Assembly: GCA_963803875.1 (NCBI GenBank)
Contig: CAWDOA010000008.1
Coordinates: forward strand, 62,001 to 126,000
DNA: 64,000 nt
Direction of reading: 5' to 3'
Origin: JABDIY01 sp963803875
GTDB taxonomy: Bacteria > Actinomycetota > Acidimicrobiia > Acidimicrobiales > SZUA-35
The first letter of the stretch is position 1. Every line of letters begins with the position of its first letter. The notes under the pieces were generated by a model. It was given only the letters and a program-made list of their open reading frames with translations, had not been told where the DNA came from and did no database searches. Shown here piece by piece: positions 44,078 through 53,236 of this stretch. Both the position numbers and the translations under genes were made by a program.

Positions 44078-44791
44078 ATGACGCTACCGCTGAGCCCGGG
44101 AACCAAAGATCGCCGCAGACCCAAGGCGAACGACGTCGTCGGCGCGCTCGCTCCCCTGCTCGGCCTTTGGGCGGTCGGGCTGCTGGTCATCGCCGGGGCC
44201 CTGGTGCAGGATCAGGTGCCGGCCGAGGACCTCTTCATGGACGCGACATTCGTGGGTCAACAGAAGTGGTATGTCGGCATGATCGCCGCCCTCGGGATGG
44301 TGGCGTGGACCGCGTCGGTCTGCTTCTGTTTCATCGCAGGATGGGTCGCGGGGCTGGCCGGCCGAGCCGGAGCCAAGAGTGCGTTCCGGGGCGGGGGTTT
44401 GCTGTTCGCATTACTCCTTCTCGACGACCTGTTTCTGTTCCACTCGGACCTGCTGCCTCGAACGCTGGGGCTGCCCAAAGTTGCGGTCCTGGGGATCTAC
44501 GCCGGCCTCGGACTGGTCTGGGCCACCAGTTCGGCCCGGGAGCTGACCCGGACGCGAGTGCATTTCCTTGTGGGCGCGGCGGTTGCATTCGGCGTCTCGC
44601 TCACCGTTGAGGTCATCTTCCCCGGCAGCGACACCGGGGTGCGGGGTGCGCTGGAGGACGGCGCGAAATTCCTCGGCATCCTCGCTCTTGCGCTGTGGGC
44701 TTCGACATCGGCCACTGACGTCATTCGCTCGGTGGTGAACCAAACCAAGCAATCGGCAGCAGAGGATTCAGCGGAGCCGGTGGCCGTGTAG
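44078..44791 (+). CDS. Multi-pass membrane protein of unknown function
   Basis: 237 residues from ATG 44078. About six hydrophobic segments: ALAPLLGLWAVGLLVIAGAL, YVGMIAALGMVAWTASVCFCFIAGWVAGLAG, GGGLLFALLLLDDLFLFHSDLL, VAVLGIYAGLGLVWA, FLVGAAVAFGVSLTVEVIF and FLGILALALWASTSATDVI. Acidic residues in the third helix (LLDDLFLFHSDL) could be functional. No signature I recognise. Divergent from the gene at 43600-44001. Confidence 0.65.
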   Translation: MTLPLSPGTKDRRRPKANDVVGALAPLLGLWAVGLLVIAGALVQDQVPAEDLFMDATFVGQQKWYVGMIAALGMVAWTASVCFCFIAGWVAGLAGRAGAKSAFRGGGLLFALLLLDDLFLFHSDLLPRTLGLPKVAVLGIYAGLGLVWATSSARELTRTRVHFLVGAAVAFGVSLTVEVIFPGSDTGVRGALEDGAKFLGILALALWASTSATDVIRSVVNQTKQSAAEDSAEPVAV

Positions 44792-44813
44792 GTAGTAGGC
44801 GGCAGCGTGCGAC

Positions 44814-44929
44814 AGAATCAGCCGTACCGCTGCGGAGGGACGGAGCAGCTCAGTTTGTGCCACCCAGCTATCGAAGCGCTTGAGACGACCGGACGCGGCG
44901 CCCCAGCGCCGACGATGCGAGCGAAATCG
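44814..44929. repeat. Dispersed repeat, locus B (diverged copy)
   Basis: Shares with locus C the blocks AGAATCAGC/GGAATCAGC, CGCTGCGGAGGGACG..GCAGCTC, a middle block ATCGAAGCGCTTG versus AGCGAAGCGCTTG, and GCGAGCGAAATC versus GCGAGCGGAATC in the same order. An inserted or changed stretch (GGCGCCCCAGCGCC) separates the last two blocks. It fills the space between two convergent genes and ends 4 bp from the stop of the minus-strand gene. Confidence 0.7.
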
Positions 44930-44932
44930 ACA

Positions 44933-45298
44933 CTACGGCTCGCCGAATTCGTTCTGGAGGGCGCGGGTGGCTTCGTCTTGCAGCCTGCCGGCAGCGATCC
45001 CCAATAGCGGGCCCGCCAAGCCGAGAAGACCTTTGCCCCGAACGTCGATTTGGATGTCGATTTCTGAACCGCCGGCTGGATGGGCCCGCACAACCGTGGT
45101 GCCCTTGCTCGTGAACTGGGGACCTTCTACCCGCACCCGCCAGACACCATTCCTGCCCTCGGCAACTTCTGCGGCGATCTCATCTGATGTGGTGAAGAGA
45201 TACACGAATCGTGATGGGTCCTGTGCCGCGTCGGTTAAGCGATTCTGGACCGCCTGAGGCTCACTACCGACAGGAACAGTGAATTGAAGGGCGGTCAC
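44933..45298 (-). CDS. SRPBCC-like (START/Bet v1 fold) hypothetical protein
   Basis: 121 residues. Beta-rich start (LQFTVPVGSEPQAVQNRLTDAAQDPSRFV), middle strands (WRVRVEGPQFTSKGTTVVRAHPAGGSEIDIQIDVRG) and a long C-terminal helix (GLAGPLLGIAAGRLQDEATRALQNEF) match the secondary-structure order of small ligand-binding SRPBCC proteins. Its start overlaps the miaB stop by 4 bp (45295-45298). Function unknown. Confidence 0.6.
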   Translation of the reverse strand: MTALQFTVPVGSEPQAVQNRLTDAAQDPSRFVYLFTTSDEIAAEVAEGRNGVWRVRVEGPQFTSKGTTVVRAHPAGGSEIDIQIDVRGKGLLGLAGPLLGIAAGRLQDEATRALQNEFGEP

Positions 45299-46704
45299 AG
45301 CACCGCTATACGAGTCCGGTGGGTCGCCGTAGCAATGACGTCTACGAACTCGCCCATCAGATACTGGGTGTGGCCCTCGGTCACCAGCACCTTGGCGTAG
45401 GTTCCTGGTCGCAACGGTCGGTCGGGCCGTTCGAAGTGGACCAACTTGTTCTGGCCGGTGCGTCCTGACAATCGAGACGGATCCTTTTTCGACGGTCCTT
45501 CAACAATCACGTCTTCAACCACTCCGACCCGTCCCCGCTGTTTGGCCAGGGCGCTTCGTTCGATCACGGTTCGGAGTCGGGCGTAGCGATCCTTCACCTC
45601 TTCGGGATCGCAGAAGTCGTCAACGAACTCAGCCGCTTCGGTACCGGGACGCGGCGAGTAGACAAAGGTGAACGCACTGTCGAACTCGGCTGCTGCTGAC
45701 ACTTCGAGGGTTCGTTCGAAATCGTCTTCGGTTTCGCCGGGGAAGCCGACAATGATGTCGGTGGTCACAGCCAGATCAGGAATCGTGGCTCTGGCTTCAC
45801 CGAGCTTGGAGAGGAACCGCTCGGCGGTGTAGCCACGGTGCATCGCCTTGAGAATTCGGTCTGATCCCGACTGCAACGGAAAGTGGAGGTGAGGCATCAC
45901 GGCTGGGGTCTCCACCATGGCCTGGAAAACCTCGGTGGTCATGTCCTTGGGGTGAGGCGAGGTGTACCTCACCCGGCGGATCCCGTCGACAGCACCGACC
46001 CTGCGAAGAAGCTCGGCAAAGGCGGGTCGAATCCGGACCTCGCTGTCGCCCGAGCGGCGGGCGGCTAGGGCCAGGTCGCGTCCGTAGGAGTTCACGTTCT
46101 GACCCAACAGGGTGATCTCGGTGACGCCGTCGCCAGCGAGTCGTTCTGCCTCGGACACGATGTCCTCAGGGGTTCTGCTGATCTCGACACCTCGGACAGC
46201 GGGGACGATGCAGAAGGCACAGGAATTGTCGCAGCCGACCTGGATCGTGAGCCAGGCGGCGTAGTCGATCTCGCGCCGGGCCGGCAGCGCCGACGCGAAC
46301 CCATCGTCGGGATCGGCTTCCTCCCAGATCTCGGTGAGAGGGCCCTTGGCTCTGGCATCGCTCAACAGTTCGGTGGCGCGGTGCACGTTGTGGGTTCCGA
46401 AGACCACATCCACATGGCCAGCCCGCTGTTGAATGAGATCACGATCCTTCTGGGCCAGGCAGCCACCAACCATGATCTGAAGATTGGGGTTCTCCGCCTT
46501 CAGCTGTTTCATGTTGCCCAGGGTTCCGTAGAGCTTGTTGTCGGCATTCTCACGGATGCAGCAGGTGTTGACGACGATCACGTCAGCTTGGGTCTGATCA
46601 GTTGTTTTGGAGTAGCCGTCCGATTCGAGCAGACCAGCGATGCGCTCGGAATCGTGCTCATTCATCTGGCAGCCGAAGGTCTGCACCAGGTACCGCTTAC
46701 TCAC
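45295..46704 (-). CDS. miaB: tRNA-2-methylthio-N6-dimethylallyladenosine synthase
   Basis: 469 residues. Radical SAM methylthiotransferase acting after MiaA on A37 of tRNA. N-terminal UPF0004 domain with three cluster Cys: TFGCQMNEHDSERI, VVNTCCIRENAD and VGGCLAQKD. The radical SAM motif is GCDNSCAFCIVPAVRG (C-x3-C-x2-C, about residue 150). The C-terminal TRAM domain is GPSKKDPSRLSGRTGQNKLVHFE. Full length, normal ATG. Distinct from rimO at 61126-62387. Confidence 0.97.
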   Translation of the reverse strand: MSKRYLVQTFGCQMNEHDSERIAGLLESDGYSKTTDQTQADVIVVNTCCIRENADNKLYGTLGNMKQLKAENPNLQIMVGGCLAQKDRDLIQQRAGHVDVVFGTHNVHRATELLSDARAKGPLTEIWEEADPDDGFASALPARREIDYAAWLTIQVGCDNSCAFCIVPAVRGVEISRTPEDIVSEAERLAGDGVTEITLLGQNVNSYGRDLALAARRSGDSEVRIRPAFAELLRRVGAVDGIRRVRYTSPHPKDMTTEVFQAMVETPAVMPHLHFPLQSGSDRILKAMHRGYTAERFLSKLGEARATIPDLAVTTDIIVGFPGETEDDFERTLEVSAAAEFDSAFTFVYSPRPGTEAAEFVDDFCDPEEVKDRYARLRTVIERSALAKQRGRVGVVEDVIVEGPSKKDPSRLSGRTGQNKLVHFERPDRPLRPGTYAKVLVTEGHTQYLMGEFVDVIATATHRTRIAVL

Positions 46705-46765
46705 CCTTGGAGTCTAGAGCGAACCAAAGAGTCTGACCCCCGGAGAGGAGAGTCGATGCCATGAC

Positions 46766-47437
46766 TCAGAAGCCCACGTCAGCGACGTGCGCGTCGACTT
46801 CGGGCACCTCGACCGCTTCGGCCAAGGCGGTGAGAGCCTTGCCGACAGTGCCGACACCAAGGCTGATCGACGGGGCGATGAACAACGCCACCAGCAACGT
46901 GCCAACGCCGAATTGTGAGCCGAGAGCAAGCCCGAGCACAACCCAGCTGAGCTCCTGAATTCGACGTACTCGACTCGGTGCGATGCCCGTGCGATCCGAA
47001 ATCGAAAGGCTGAGCGCTTCGTGAGTGCCGATTCCTAGGCGGGCGTGGAGCAGGCAACCGATGCCGAGGCCGACCGCCCAGAGTCCTGCTGCGAAGTGGA
47101 GGAGGCGAGACAGGAACCCACCTTCGATCTCCAGCAGCGGGAGGAAGGAATCGATCAGCACCGCAATGAGAGCGACGTTCACCAATGTGCCGATCCGAGG
47201 AGCTCGTCCCAGCGCGGTTCCCGCAAGAGCTACGGCGCCCGACATCAGCATGGCGGCGTTCCCAAAGCTGAGGCCGGTCGCCGAAGACAGACCGCTGGCG
47301 ACCATGTCGCCAGGGCCAACACCGAGCCCTGAAGTGATCTGGAGCGCAACCCCAAGCGCAATGAACACCGAGGCCAGCGGAACAAGCAGTACCCGCACCA
47401 CCTTGGGCTGGCGTCGAATGGTGTAGGCCGAGGCCAT
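46766..47437 (-). CDS. YczE-family integral membrane protein
   Basis: 223 residues from ATG 47437. Five hydrophobic segments with the family look: VLLVPLASVFIALGVALQITSGLGVGPGD, NAAMLMSGAVALAGTALG, GTLVNVALIAVLIDSFLPLL, LLHFAAGLWAVGLGIGCLL and LGIGTHEALSLSI followed by a final helix ELSWVVLGLALGSQFGVGTLLV. Transport or sensory role unknown. The frame stays open back to 47692, so the true start could be further upstream; that extension is hydrophilic. Confidence 0.7.
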   Translation of the reverse strand: MASAYTIRRQPKVVRVLLVPLASVFIALGVALQITSGLGVGPGDMVASGLSSATGLSFGNAAMLMSGAVALAGTALGRAPRIGTLVNVALIAVLIDSFLPLLEIEGGFLSRLLHFAAGLWAVGLGIGCLLHARLGIGTHEALSLSISDRTGIAPSRVRRIQELSWVVLGLALGSQFGVGTLLVALFIAPSISLGVGTVGKALTALAEAVEVPEVDAHVADVGF

Positions 47438-47967
47438 TCTGGCGCGAGCCGCAGGCCGGGCCGAGATCCGAGAGAGCGTGTCGAACTGACCGAAAATCCA
47501 GCGGGCCGATTTCTTCAGAAGCGCCACGCCGACCGGCAACTGCTGACTGAACCAGAATCGAAACAGGGCCGTGGGCTGGCCGACGACCAACTGGCCGGCG
47601 AGAATGCGGGCATCGAGCGGGGTCCGCTTCAACCCCTCCGATCGGCCACCGAGATCGGTATCGGCCAAGGGGTGAGGGGTTCTGCGGAGCACGCCGCCGC
47701 TCGACGTCGAGATCGCTGGGCGCCAGCGTTGAAGAAGTGGAAACCCGACGTCGCTGTTGGCGGCGCCGGGTGGTGGTCAGTTGCATGGATGTCACTTACT
47801 GGGAAGGGGCTCGGGAACGTACCACCAATCACTCGGCCAGCGAGGTCGAGATATCAGCAATGTGTCCACTGCCACAAATGGTCGGCACCCCGCCGCGAGG
47901 AGGTTGCCTCCTCAGTTCGACTTCAACGCTCACAAGCTTGATGCGTCCCTTGTCACTCTGGGTCGGT
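47438..47967. other. Stretch without a confident gene
   Basis: 530 bp between the YczE-like start and the end of pgl. The part 47438-47692 is in frame with the YczE-like gene and may encode an N-terminal extension (it includes FRFWFSQQLPVGVALLKKSARWIFGQFD, amphipathic). The part 47693-47967 shows only overlapping shadow frames and no repeat, tRNA or clear terminator. Confidence 0.4.
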
Positions 47968-48657
47968 TTACCCGAAGACGTCGGGGGTTGCCACCAGGAC
48001 TTGGTGTTCGGCCTTCACCAAACTGCCCGGGATCGACGGATCTCCGGCGAGTAGTTTCTGCACTGCGTCGAACTTGTTGGAGCCAGAAATCAGCCACAGG
48101 ATGAGCCCAGCTCTGCTGAGAACCGGTTCGGTGAGTGTGAGGCGGTGGGTGCCCTGGTAGAGCTCGGTGCGGGCGATCACGTGGCGTCGTTCCTCCAGAA
48201 CAGGATCGCCAGGAACCAGCGAAGCCGTGTGGCCATCGTCGCCCAGCCCGAGGTGAATGACATCGATGACCGGTGGATTCCCGGCATCGCTGCGCAGGTC
48301 TTCCACGAACGCTTTCAGCGCCTTGGGGTCATCGGCAGCCGACACCGGCAGGGGGAGCCAGTGGGCATCGAGGTCGCCGAAGCTCTCGATCTGATCGGTG
48401 AGGTTTCGTTCCGGCGATCCTTCGGGCACCTCTCGTTCATCGACCTGAAGAATGGTGATGCGGTCCCAAGGCACGTTGCGCTTGGAGAGCTCGGCAAAGT
48501 AGGCCTTTGGTGAACGGCCACCACTGACCGCCAATGTGGCACGAGGCCGCCGCTGCAGTGCTTGGGTGAGTTCAGCAGCGGTTACGTCGGCGGCGCGGGC
48601 TGCCCACCGTTCGGGTTCAACCTTCTCAACCTGTATTTCGGGGCGTTTGTTGTCCAT
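47968..48657 (-). CDS. pgl: 6-phosphogluconolactonase
   Basis: 229 residues from ATG 48657. Hydrolyses 6-phosphogluconolactone, the second step of the oxidative pentose phosphate pathway. Family motifs: TLAVSGGRSPKAYFAEL, WDRITILQVDEREVP, NLTDQIESF and DVIHLGLGDDGHTASLVPGDP. Starts 2 bp after the glk stop and belongs to a gnd-zwf-glk-pgl operon on the minus strand. Confidence 0.93.
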   Translation of the reverse strand: MDNKRPEIQVEKVEPERWAARAADVTAAELTQALQRRPRATLAVSGGRSPKAYFAELSKRNVPWDRITILQVDEREVPEGSPERNLTDQIESFGDLDAHWLPLPVSAADDPKALKAFVEDLRSDAGNPPVIDVIHLGLGDDGHTASLVPGDPVLEERRHVIARTELYQGTHRLTLTEPVLSRAGLILWLISGSNKFDAVQKLLAGDPSIPGSLVKAEHQVLVATPDVFG

Positions 48658-48659
48658 CG

Positions 48660-49553
48660 TCAGTCTCTTCCTACCGCGGACCACCAGGCGGCTGCGCCCG
48701 AAAGGGCGGCGTCGTCTCCAAGTTCGGCAATGACGATCCTGGTGGTCAACGACGACGCTGGGCCGTGTTCGTCGAGGACGGCGCGAACTATAGGCGCCAC
48801 AAGATCGATATTGCGGCCCAACCCTCCACCGATCACAACGATCTGGGGAACAACCAGCCAGCAGAGGTTGGCAACCCCCAGTGCGGCTGAGTACATCGCG
48901 TGCTCGAAAATGGCGGTGGCCTTGTCGTGACCGGCTCGTACGAGATCAACGAACTCCCGGCCCTGCTCGCTGAATCCTGCGATTCTCGCCTCCCGGTTCA
49001 TGGCCGTGCCCGATCCGAGAAGCTCCACCGTGGCGGGCCGGTGTTCCTTGGCTGCCTGCACATCGATCACGGTGTGTCCGACTTCGCCGCCCGAGAGTGC
49101 GCCACGGACCAGCGTGCCGCCGACCACGATGCCAGCTCCGATGCCGGTGCTGATCGTCACGTAGACAACGTCTCGTTCACCGCGGCCGGCTCCGAAGTTC
49201 GCTTCGCCCACGGCTGCGAGGTCGGCGTCATTGGCGAAGGACACCTCGTACCCGCACCGCTGCTCGAACCAATGCTCGGTGAGGTAGGGAATCCACCGCT
49301 GGGGAATGTTGGGCGCCTGAATGAGGCTTTCGTTTTCGTGGTCGATTACCCCGGGTAGACCGATTACGGCCCGACCCGGTTCATTCAGTCCGGCCACCTC
49401 GGACATCATCTCCAGCAGCACGGTCGGCTCGGGATAGCTGTGAGGTGTGGGCCGCTGAATCCGATCGGTGATGGTCCCGTTCTGGTTGACCAGCGCAGCT
49501 CGAACGTTCGTGCCGCCGAGGTCGATTGCGACAGTGTAATTGGTGTCCGTCAT
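48660..49553 (-). CDS. ROK-family glucokinase lacking the zinc Cys cluster
   Basis: 297 residues from ATG 49553. Phosphorylates glucose to feed zwf directly upstream. ATP-binding AIDLGGTNVRAALV at the start, catalytic Asp in FANDADLAAVGEANFG, ISTGIGAGIVVGGTL and ROK motif start GGEVGHTVID. The usual C-x-C-G-x2-G-C-x-E zinc cluster after that His is absent (KEHRPATVELLGSG). Sugar specificity is inferred from operon context. The start overlaps the zwf stop by 4 bp (49550-49553). Confidence 0.85.
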   Translation of the reverse strand: MTDTNYTVAIDLGGTNVRAALVNQNGTITDRIQRPTPHSYPEPTVLLEMMSEVAGLNEPGRAVIGLPGVIDHENESLIQAPNIPQRWIPYLTEHWFEQRCGYEVSFANDADLAAVGEANFGAGRGERDVVYVTISTGIGAGIVVGGTLVRGALSGGEVGHTVIDVQAAKEHRPATVELLGSGTAMNREARIAGFSEQGREFVDLVRAGHDKATAIFEHAMYSAALGVANLCWLVVPQIVVIGGGLGRNIDLVAPIVRAVLDEHGPASSLTTRIVIAELGDDAALSGAAAWWSAVGRD

Positions 49554-50902
49554 CCTAGTTCCGACGGGCTTGCCCCGTACCTGTAGCGCTCCACCGGAGA
49601 TGGCGAGTCGAGTATCGGCTGGACGACCCTCCACGCTTGGTCCACCATGTCACCCCGGGCGAAGAGGCGCTTGTCGCCGAGCAGGGCGTCGCCCAAAAGC
49701 CGGTGATATGGGCTCGGACCGAACTCGATGCCTCGGTGGTCAACCTGGAGCTTCACCGGTTCACTCTTGAGGGCTTCACCCGGTCGCTTGGCCTGCATGT
49801 TCAACTCGATGACATCGTTTGGCTTCAGTTCGAACCTCATCGTGTTTGGGCGGGCCTGGAAGTTGCCCTCGGAGAAGAGGGCTCGTGGTGGGGCGGTGAA
49901 TTCCACGATTGCCTCGGTGACGGTGCGGTCCATCGCTTTGCCAGCCCGGATCGTGAATGGCACACCGGCCCAGCGCCAGCTGTCGATCTCGCATCGAACC
50001 GAAATGAATGTCTCGGTGTCACTGTCGATCTTCACACCCGGCTCGCTCGCATATCCCTCGTATTGCCCACGCCACGCCTTGGCCGGGTCCATCGGACGCA
50101 TCGAACGGAGCACTTTCACCGTTTCGTCGTTGAGTGCGTCAGCATCGTCGGATACCGGCGGCTCCATCGCCAGCAATGCGAGGATTTGGAGAAGGTGGTT
50201 CTGTACAACATCTCGGAGCGTTCCAACCTCGTCGTAGAACCTGCCCCGGCCCTCCAGGCCGAAGTCCTCGAACATGTTGATGGTCACGCTCTTGATGTGC
50301 TGTCGATTCCACAGCGGTTCGAGAATGCTGTTGGCGAAGCGGAACACCAGCAGATTGAGGACCGGTTCCTTGCCGAGGAAGTGATCGATTCGGTAGATCC
50401 TGTCTTCGGGGTAGTGGGTCAACACGGCCGCGTCGAGCTCGCGTGAGCTGGCGAGATCCCGACCGAATGGTTTTTCGAGTACCACCCGGCCACAGTTGAG
50501 CCCCGCTGCGGCCAGTCCATCGACAACCGTGGTGAACAGGAAAGGCGGAATGGCCAGATACGCAACAGGGCAGTCCTTGTCGCCGACCTTGGCTGCCACC
50601 TCTTGGTATGTGGATTGCTCTCGGTAGTCTCCCGAAACGTAATCGAGGCGGGCAGCGAATCGTTGCCAGATGTCCTCATCAATCTCGAGATCGGTTTCGG
50701 CCAACGCTTGGCGGGCGTTGCCCCGTAACTCATCGAGGGTCCACTTCGAGGACGCTACTCCGATCACCGGCATGTTGAGCTCGTCGTCCATCTCGAGTTG
50801 GTAGAGGGAACTGAACAGCTTCTTTCGGGCCAGGTCGCCGGTGATTCCGAACAGGATGAGAGCTTCGGAAGATTGGTCGAATTCGCGGGCGCTGGTGCTC
50901 AC
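49550..50902 (-). CDS. zwf: Glucose-6-phosphate 1-dehydrogenase
   Basis: 450 residues from GTG 50902. First step of the oxidative pentose phosphate pathway, producing NADPH. N-terminal nucleotide site LILFGITGDLARKKLF, EKPFGRDLASSREL, active-site YRIDHFLGKEPVLNLLVFRFAN, FEDFGLEGRGRFYDEVGTLRDVVQNHLLQ. Full length. Start and the gnd stop share one base (TAGTG), so expression is linked to gnd. Confidence 0.96.
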   Translation of the reverse strand: MSTSAREFDQSSEALILFGITGDLARKKLFSSLYQLEMDDELNMPVIGVASSKWTLDELRGNARQALAETDLEIDEDIWQRFAARLDYVSGDYREQSTYQEVAAKVGDKDCPVAYLAIPPFLFTTVVDGLAAAGLNCGRVVLEKPFGRDLASSRELDAAVLTHYPEDRIYRIDHFLGKEPVLNLLVFRFANSILEPLWNRQHIKSVTINMFEDFGLEGRGRFYDEVGTLRDVVQNHLLQILALLAMEPPVSDDADALNDETVKVLRSMRPMDPAKAWRGQYEGYASEPGVKIDSDTETFISVRCEIDSWRWAGVPFTIRAGKAMDRTVTEAIVEFTAPPRALFSEGNFQARPNTMRFELKPNDVIELNMQAKRPGEALKSEPVKLQVDHRGIEFGPSPYHRLLGDALLGDKRLFARGDMVDQAWRVVQPILDSPSPVERYRYGASPSELG

Positions 50903-51920
50903 TAGTCCTTCTTCTCCTTGTGGCCGCCGAACTCGCTACGCATGGCGGAGAGGACTTTGTTGCCGAATTCGGCGTTGTCTCGGCTGGCGAACCGGCTGAA
51001 CAGGGCGTCGGCAATGGTGGGTACCGGAGTGCCACTGTCCACTGCCGCCAGAACCGTCCAGCGACCCTCGCCACTGTCGGACACCCTGCCGGCGAAGTTG
51101 TCGAGGGTTGGGTTCTCCTTCATCGCGGCGGCCGTGAGGTCGAGCAGCCATGACCCCACGACACTCCCCCTCCGCCACACCTCGGCGATGGCAGGCAGGT
51201 CGAGAGAATACTGAAACAGGCGGGGATCGGCCATCGGGGCCGTCTCTGCGTCACCCGATCGCCCCTCGCTACCCACATCGGCTCGATCCATCAATGCGAA
51301 ACCCTCGGCGTAGGCCTGCATGATGGCGTACTCCACTCCGTTGTGAACCATCTTCACGAAGTGACCGGCACCGACCGGACCACAGTGGAGGTAGCCGAAC
51401 TCGGGCTGATCGGGCTCGCCGTTTCGGCCCCTGGTGCGCTCAGCCGCATCGACTCCCGGGGCGAGAGTCTTTGAAGATCGGCTCGAGACGCTCGACCGCG
51501 TGGGTAGTCGCCGCCGATCATCAGGCAGTAGCCACGGTCCAGCCCGAAAACACCGCCACTCGTGCCGATGTCGACGTAGTGAATACCCCGAGGACCTAGA
51601 GCATCGGCCCGTTTGATGTCTTCGGGGTAGTGGGTGTTGCCGCCGTCGATAATGATGTCGTCGGCCTCGAGATGCTCGGACATACTCATGACCACATCAC
51701 CGGCGTAGGCGGCCGGGACCATGACCCATACCGCGCGATGTCCGGACAGCTTGGAGGCCAGATCGGCCTCGCTCTCAGCGCCGACCGCAACACCTTCCTC
51801 AACCAGTGAGGCGATGGAATCGGGGTTGACGTCGTACACAACACACTCGTGACCGGCGGCGTGAAGTCGGCGAACAATGTTTGCACCCATTCGGCCCAGG
51901 CCGATCATTCCGAGTTGCAC
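50902..51920 (-). CDS. gnd: 6-phosphogluconate dehydrogenase, decarboxylating, short GndA type (two apparent frameshifts)
   Basis: About 340 residues repaired. Oxidative decarboxylation to ribulose 5-phosphate. N-terminal QLGMIGLGRMGANIVRRL (NAD(P) site), VWVMVPA, IIIDGGNTHYPEDIKR and YVDIGTSGGVFGL. After GGDYPR the frame slips near 51505 (displaced frame AVERLEPIFKDSRPG) and again near 51470 (VDAAERTRGRNGEPDQPEFGYLHCGPVGAGHFVKMVHNG). C-terminal GRVSDSGEGRWTV is typical of the short type. The breaks leave all motifs readable in order. Confidence 0.92.
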
Positions 51921-51965
51921 TGTGGTTCTCCTTGGATAGTCGTATACGTCCGGGAATTCGGCCGG

Positions 51966-53069
51966 TCAGCTGGCGAACACGTCGTGGTCGTTGGCGAAAG
52001 CCTTGAACTCGAGTGCATTGCCGGCCGGATCCAAGACGAAACAGGTGTGTTGTTCGCCGGTCTCGCCGGCGAAGCGGGTGGTCGGTTTCATCACCCAGCG
52101 AATTCGGTCGCCCTGCGCTTCCAGCCGGGCCACAAGATGTCGCCATGCAGGAAGGTTCAGCAGTAGTCCCGAGTGTTCTGCAGGAACCTGGTGCCCGTCG
52201 ACGTCGTTGGTTGCAGCCGGCGGTGGCGTCGGCGCCATGTGGGCAACCACCTGATGGCCGTAGAGGTCGAAGTCGACCCATGTGTCGGCCGAGCGACCTT
52301 CTCTGCACCCGAGTACCTCGCTGTAGAACCATCGAGCGTCAGAGAGGCTGCCCACCGGGAAGGCCCGGTGGAAACGGGGTCGTGATATGGCTGGGATGCG
52401 CACTCCGGCTTCGAGTGCCTTGAGCATCTCACCGTCGAACTGTGTGAGGGATTCGAGCGATAGATCGACAAAGCCGAGCCTGCCATCTCCACCGTCAGCC
52501 GGATCGGGGACGCCAACCACCAGCATCTGGGCGGCCCGTGCGCTCACCGCACCGTTCACGCTGTCTTCGATCGCTATGCACGCCGACGGGTGAAGCCCCA
52601 ACTTCTCTGCAGTCTTCAGATACGGCATTGGATGAGGTTTGCCGAACTCGTCGTTCTCGGCGCTGTGGGTGACCTCGAACGTATCGACCAGCCCCAGCGT
52701 TGCGAGCACCGCCTCCATCAGAGCGATATCGCTGCTGGTGCACAATGCCAGTTTGAGGCCGTGATCATTGGCCATTGCGATCACCTCGTGAACGCCCGGT
52801 AGTACATCTCTTGTGGCGACGAGCTCGATCACACGGTCGACAACCGCCGAAGCGACCTCATCGGTGGTGGGACCCTCCCACGGCGATCGCTCGAACCAGA
52901 GCTTGGCAACCTCACGCATTCGCACACCCATGGTGCCGGCAAAGTCGTGTTCGGTGAGGCCGAGGCCAAGCCGGTCGGCCGCTTCCCGCTCGGCCTGACG
53001 CCACAACGACTCCGACTCCAGTACTACGCCGTCCATGTCGAAGATCACGGCTTGGAGTTTGCGCGCCAT
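51966..53069 (-). CDS. HAD phosphatase domain fused to a VOC (glyoxalase-like) domain
   Basis: 367 residues from ATG 53069. Residues about 1-225 are a beta-phosphoglucomutase-like HAD hydrolase: nucleophile Asp in AVIFDMDGVVLESESLW, ALCTSSD, FGKPHPMPYLKTAEKLG and AIEDSVNGAVSA. Residues about 240-367 form a VOC domain (RPRFHRAFPVGSLSDARWFYSEVLGC...DFDLYGHQVVAHMAP...TCFVLDPAGNALEFKAF). No stop is found in the neighbouring frames at the junction, so the fusion is not an obvious frameshift product. A GTG at the junction could start a separate VOC protein. 45 bp upstream of gnd, same strand. Confidence 0.75.
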   Translation of the reverse strand: MARKLQAVIFDMDGVVLESESLWRQAEREAADRLGLGLTEHDFAGTMGVRMREVAKLWFERSPWEGPTTDEVASAVVDRVIELVATRDVLPGVHEVIAMANDHGLKLALCTSSDIALMEAVLATLGLVDTFEVTHSAENDEFGKPHPMPYLKTAEKLGLHPSACIAIEDSVNGAVSARAAQMLVVGVPDPADGGDGRLGFVDLSLESLTQFDGEMLKALEAGVRIPAISRPRFHRAFPVGSLSDARWFYSEVLGCREGRSADTWVDFDLYGHQVVAHMAPTPPPAATNDVDGHQVPAEHSGLLLNLPAWRHLVARLEAQGDRIRWVMKPTTRFAGETGEQHTCFVLDPAGNALEFKAFANDHDVFAS

Positions 53070-53178
53070 GCCGTTCAATCTAGGCGCTGTGTGCCTTCAC
53101 TCACCGCTCACCGCCCCGGTGAAGGCGTTGTGAATTCCCGATGCGGTCGTGGCGTCGGCAGACAGGGCGGTGAAGGAA

Positions 53179-53206
53179 AAGTGCCGGGCCCGAAGGCCCG
53201 GCACTT
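53179..53206 (-). terminator. recA transcription terminator
   Basis: AAGTGCCGGGCC (53179-53190), loop CGAA, GGCCCGGCACTT (53195-53206): twelve perfect pairs. On the minus strand it is followed by TTTTCC. It is 31 bp past the recA stop, so recA is probably monocistronic. Confidence 0.88.
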
Positions 53207-53236
53207 CAGGTACTTCGCTTGCCCTGTGTCGGTCGT

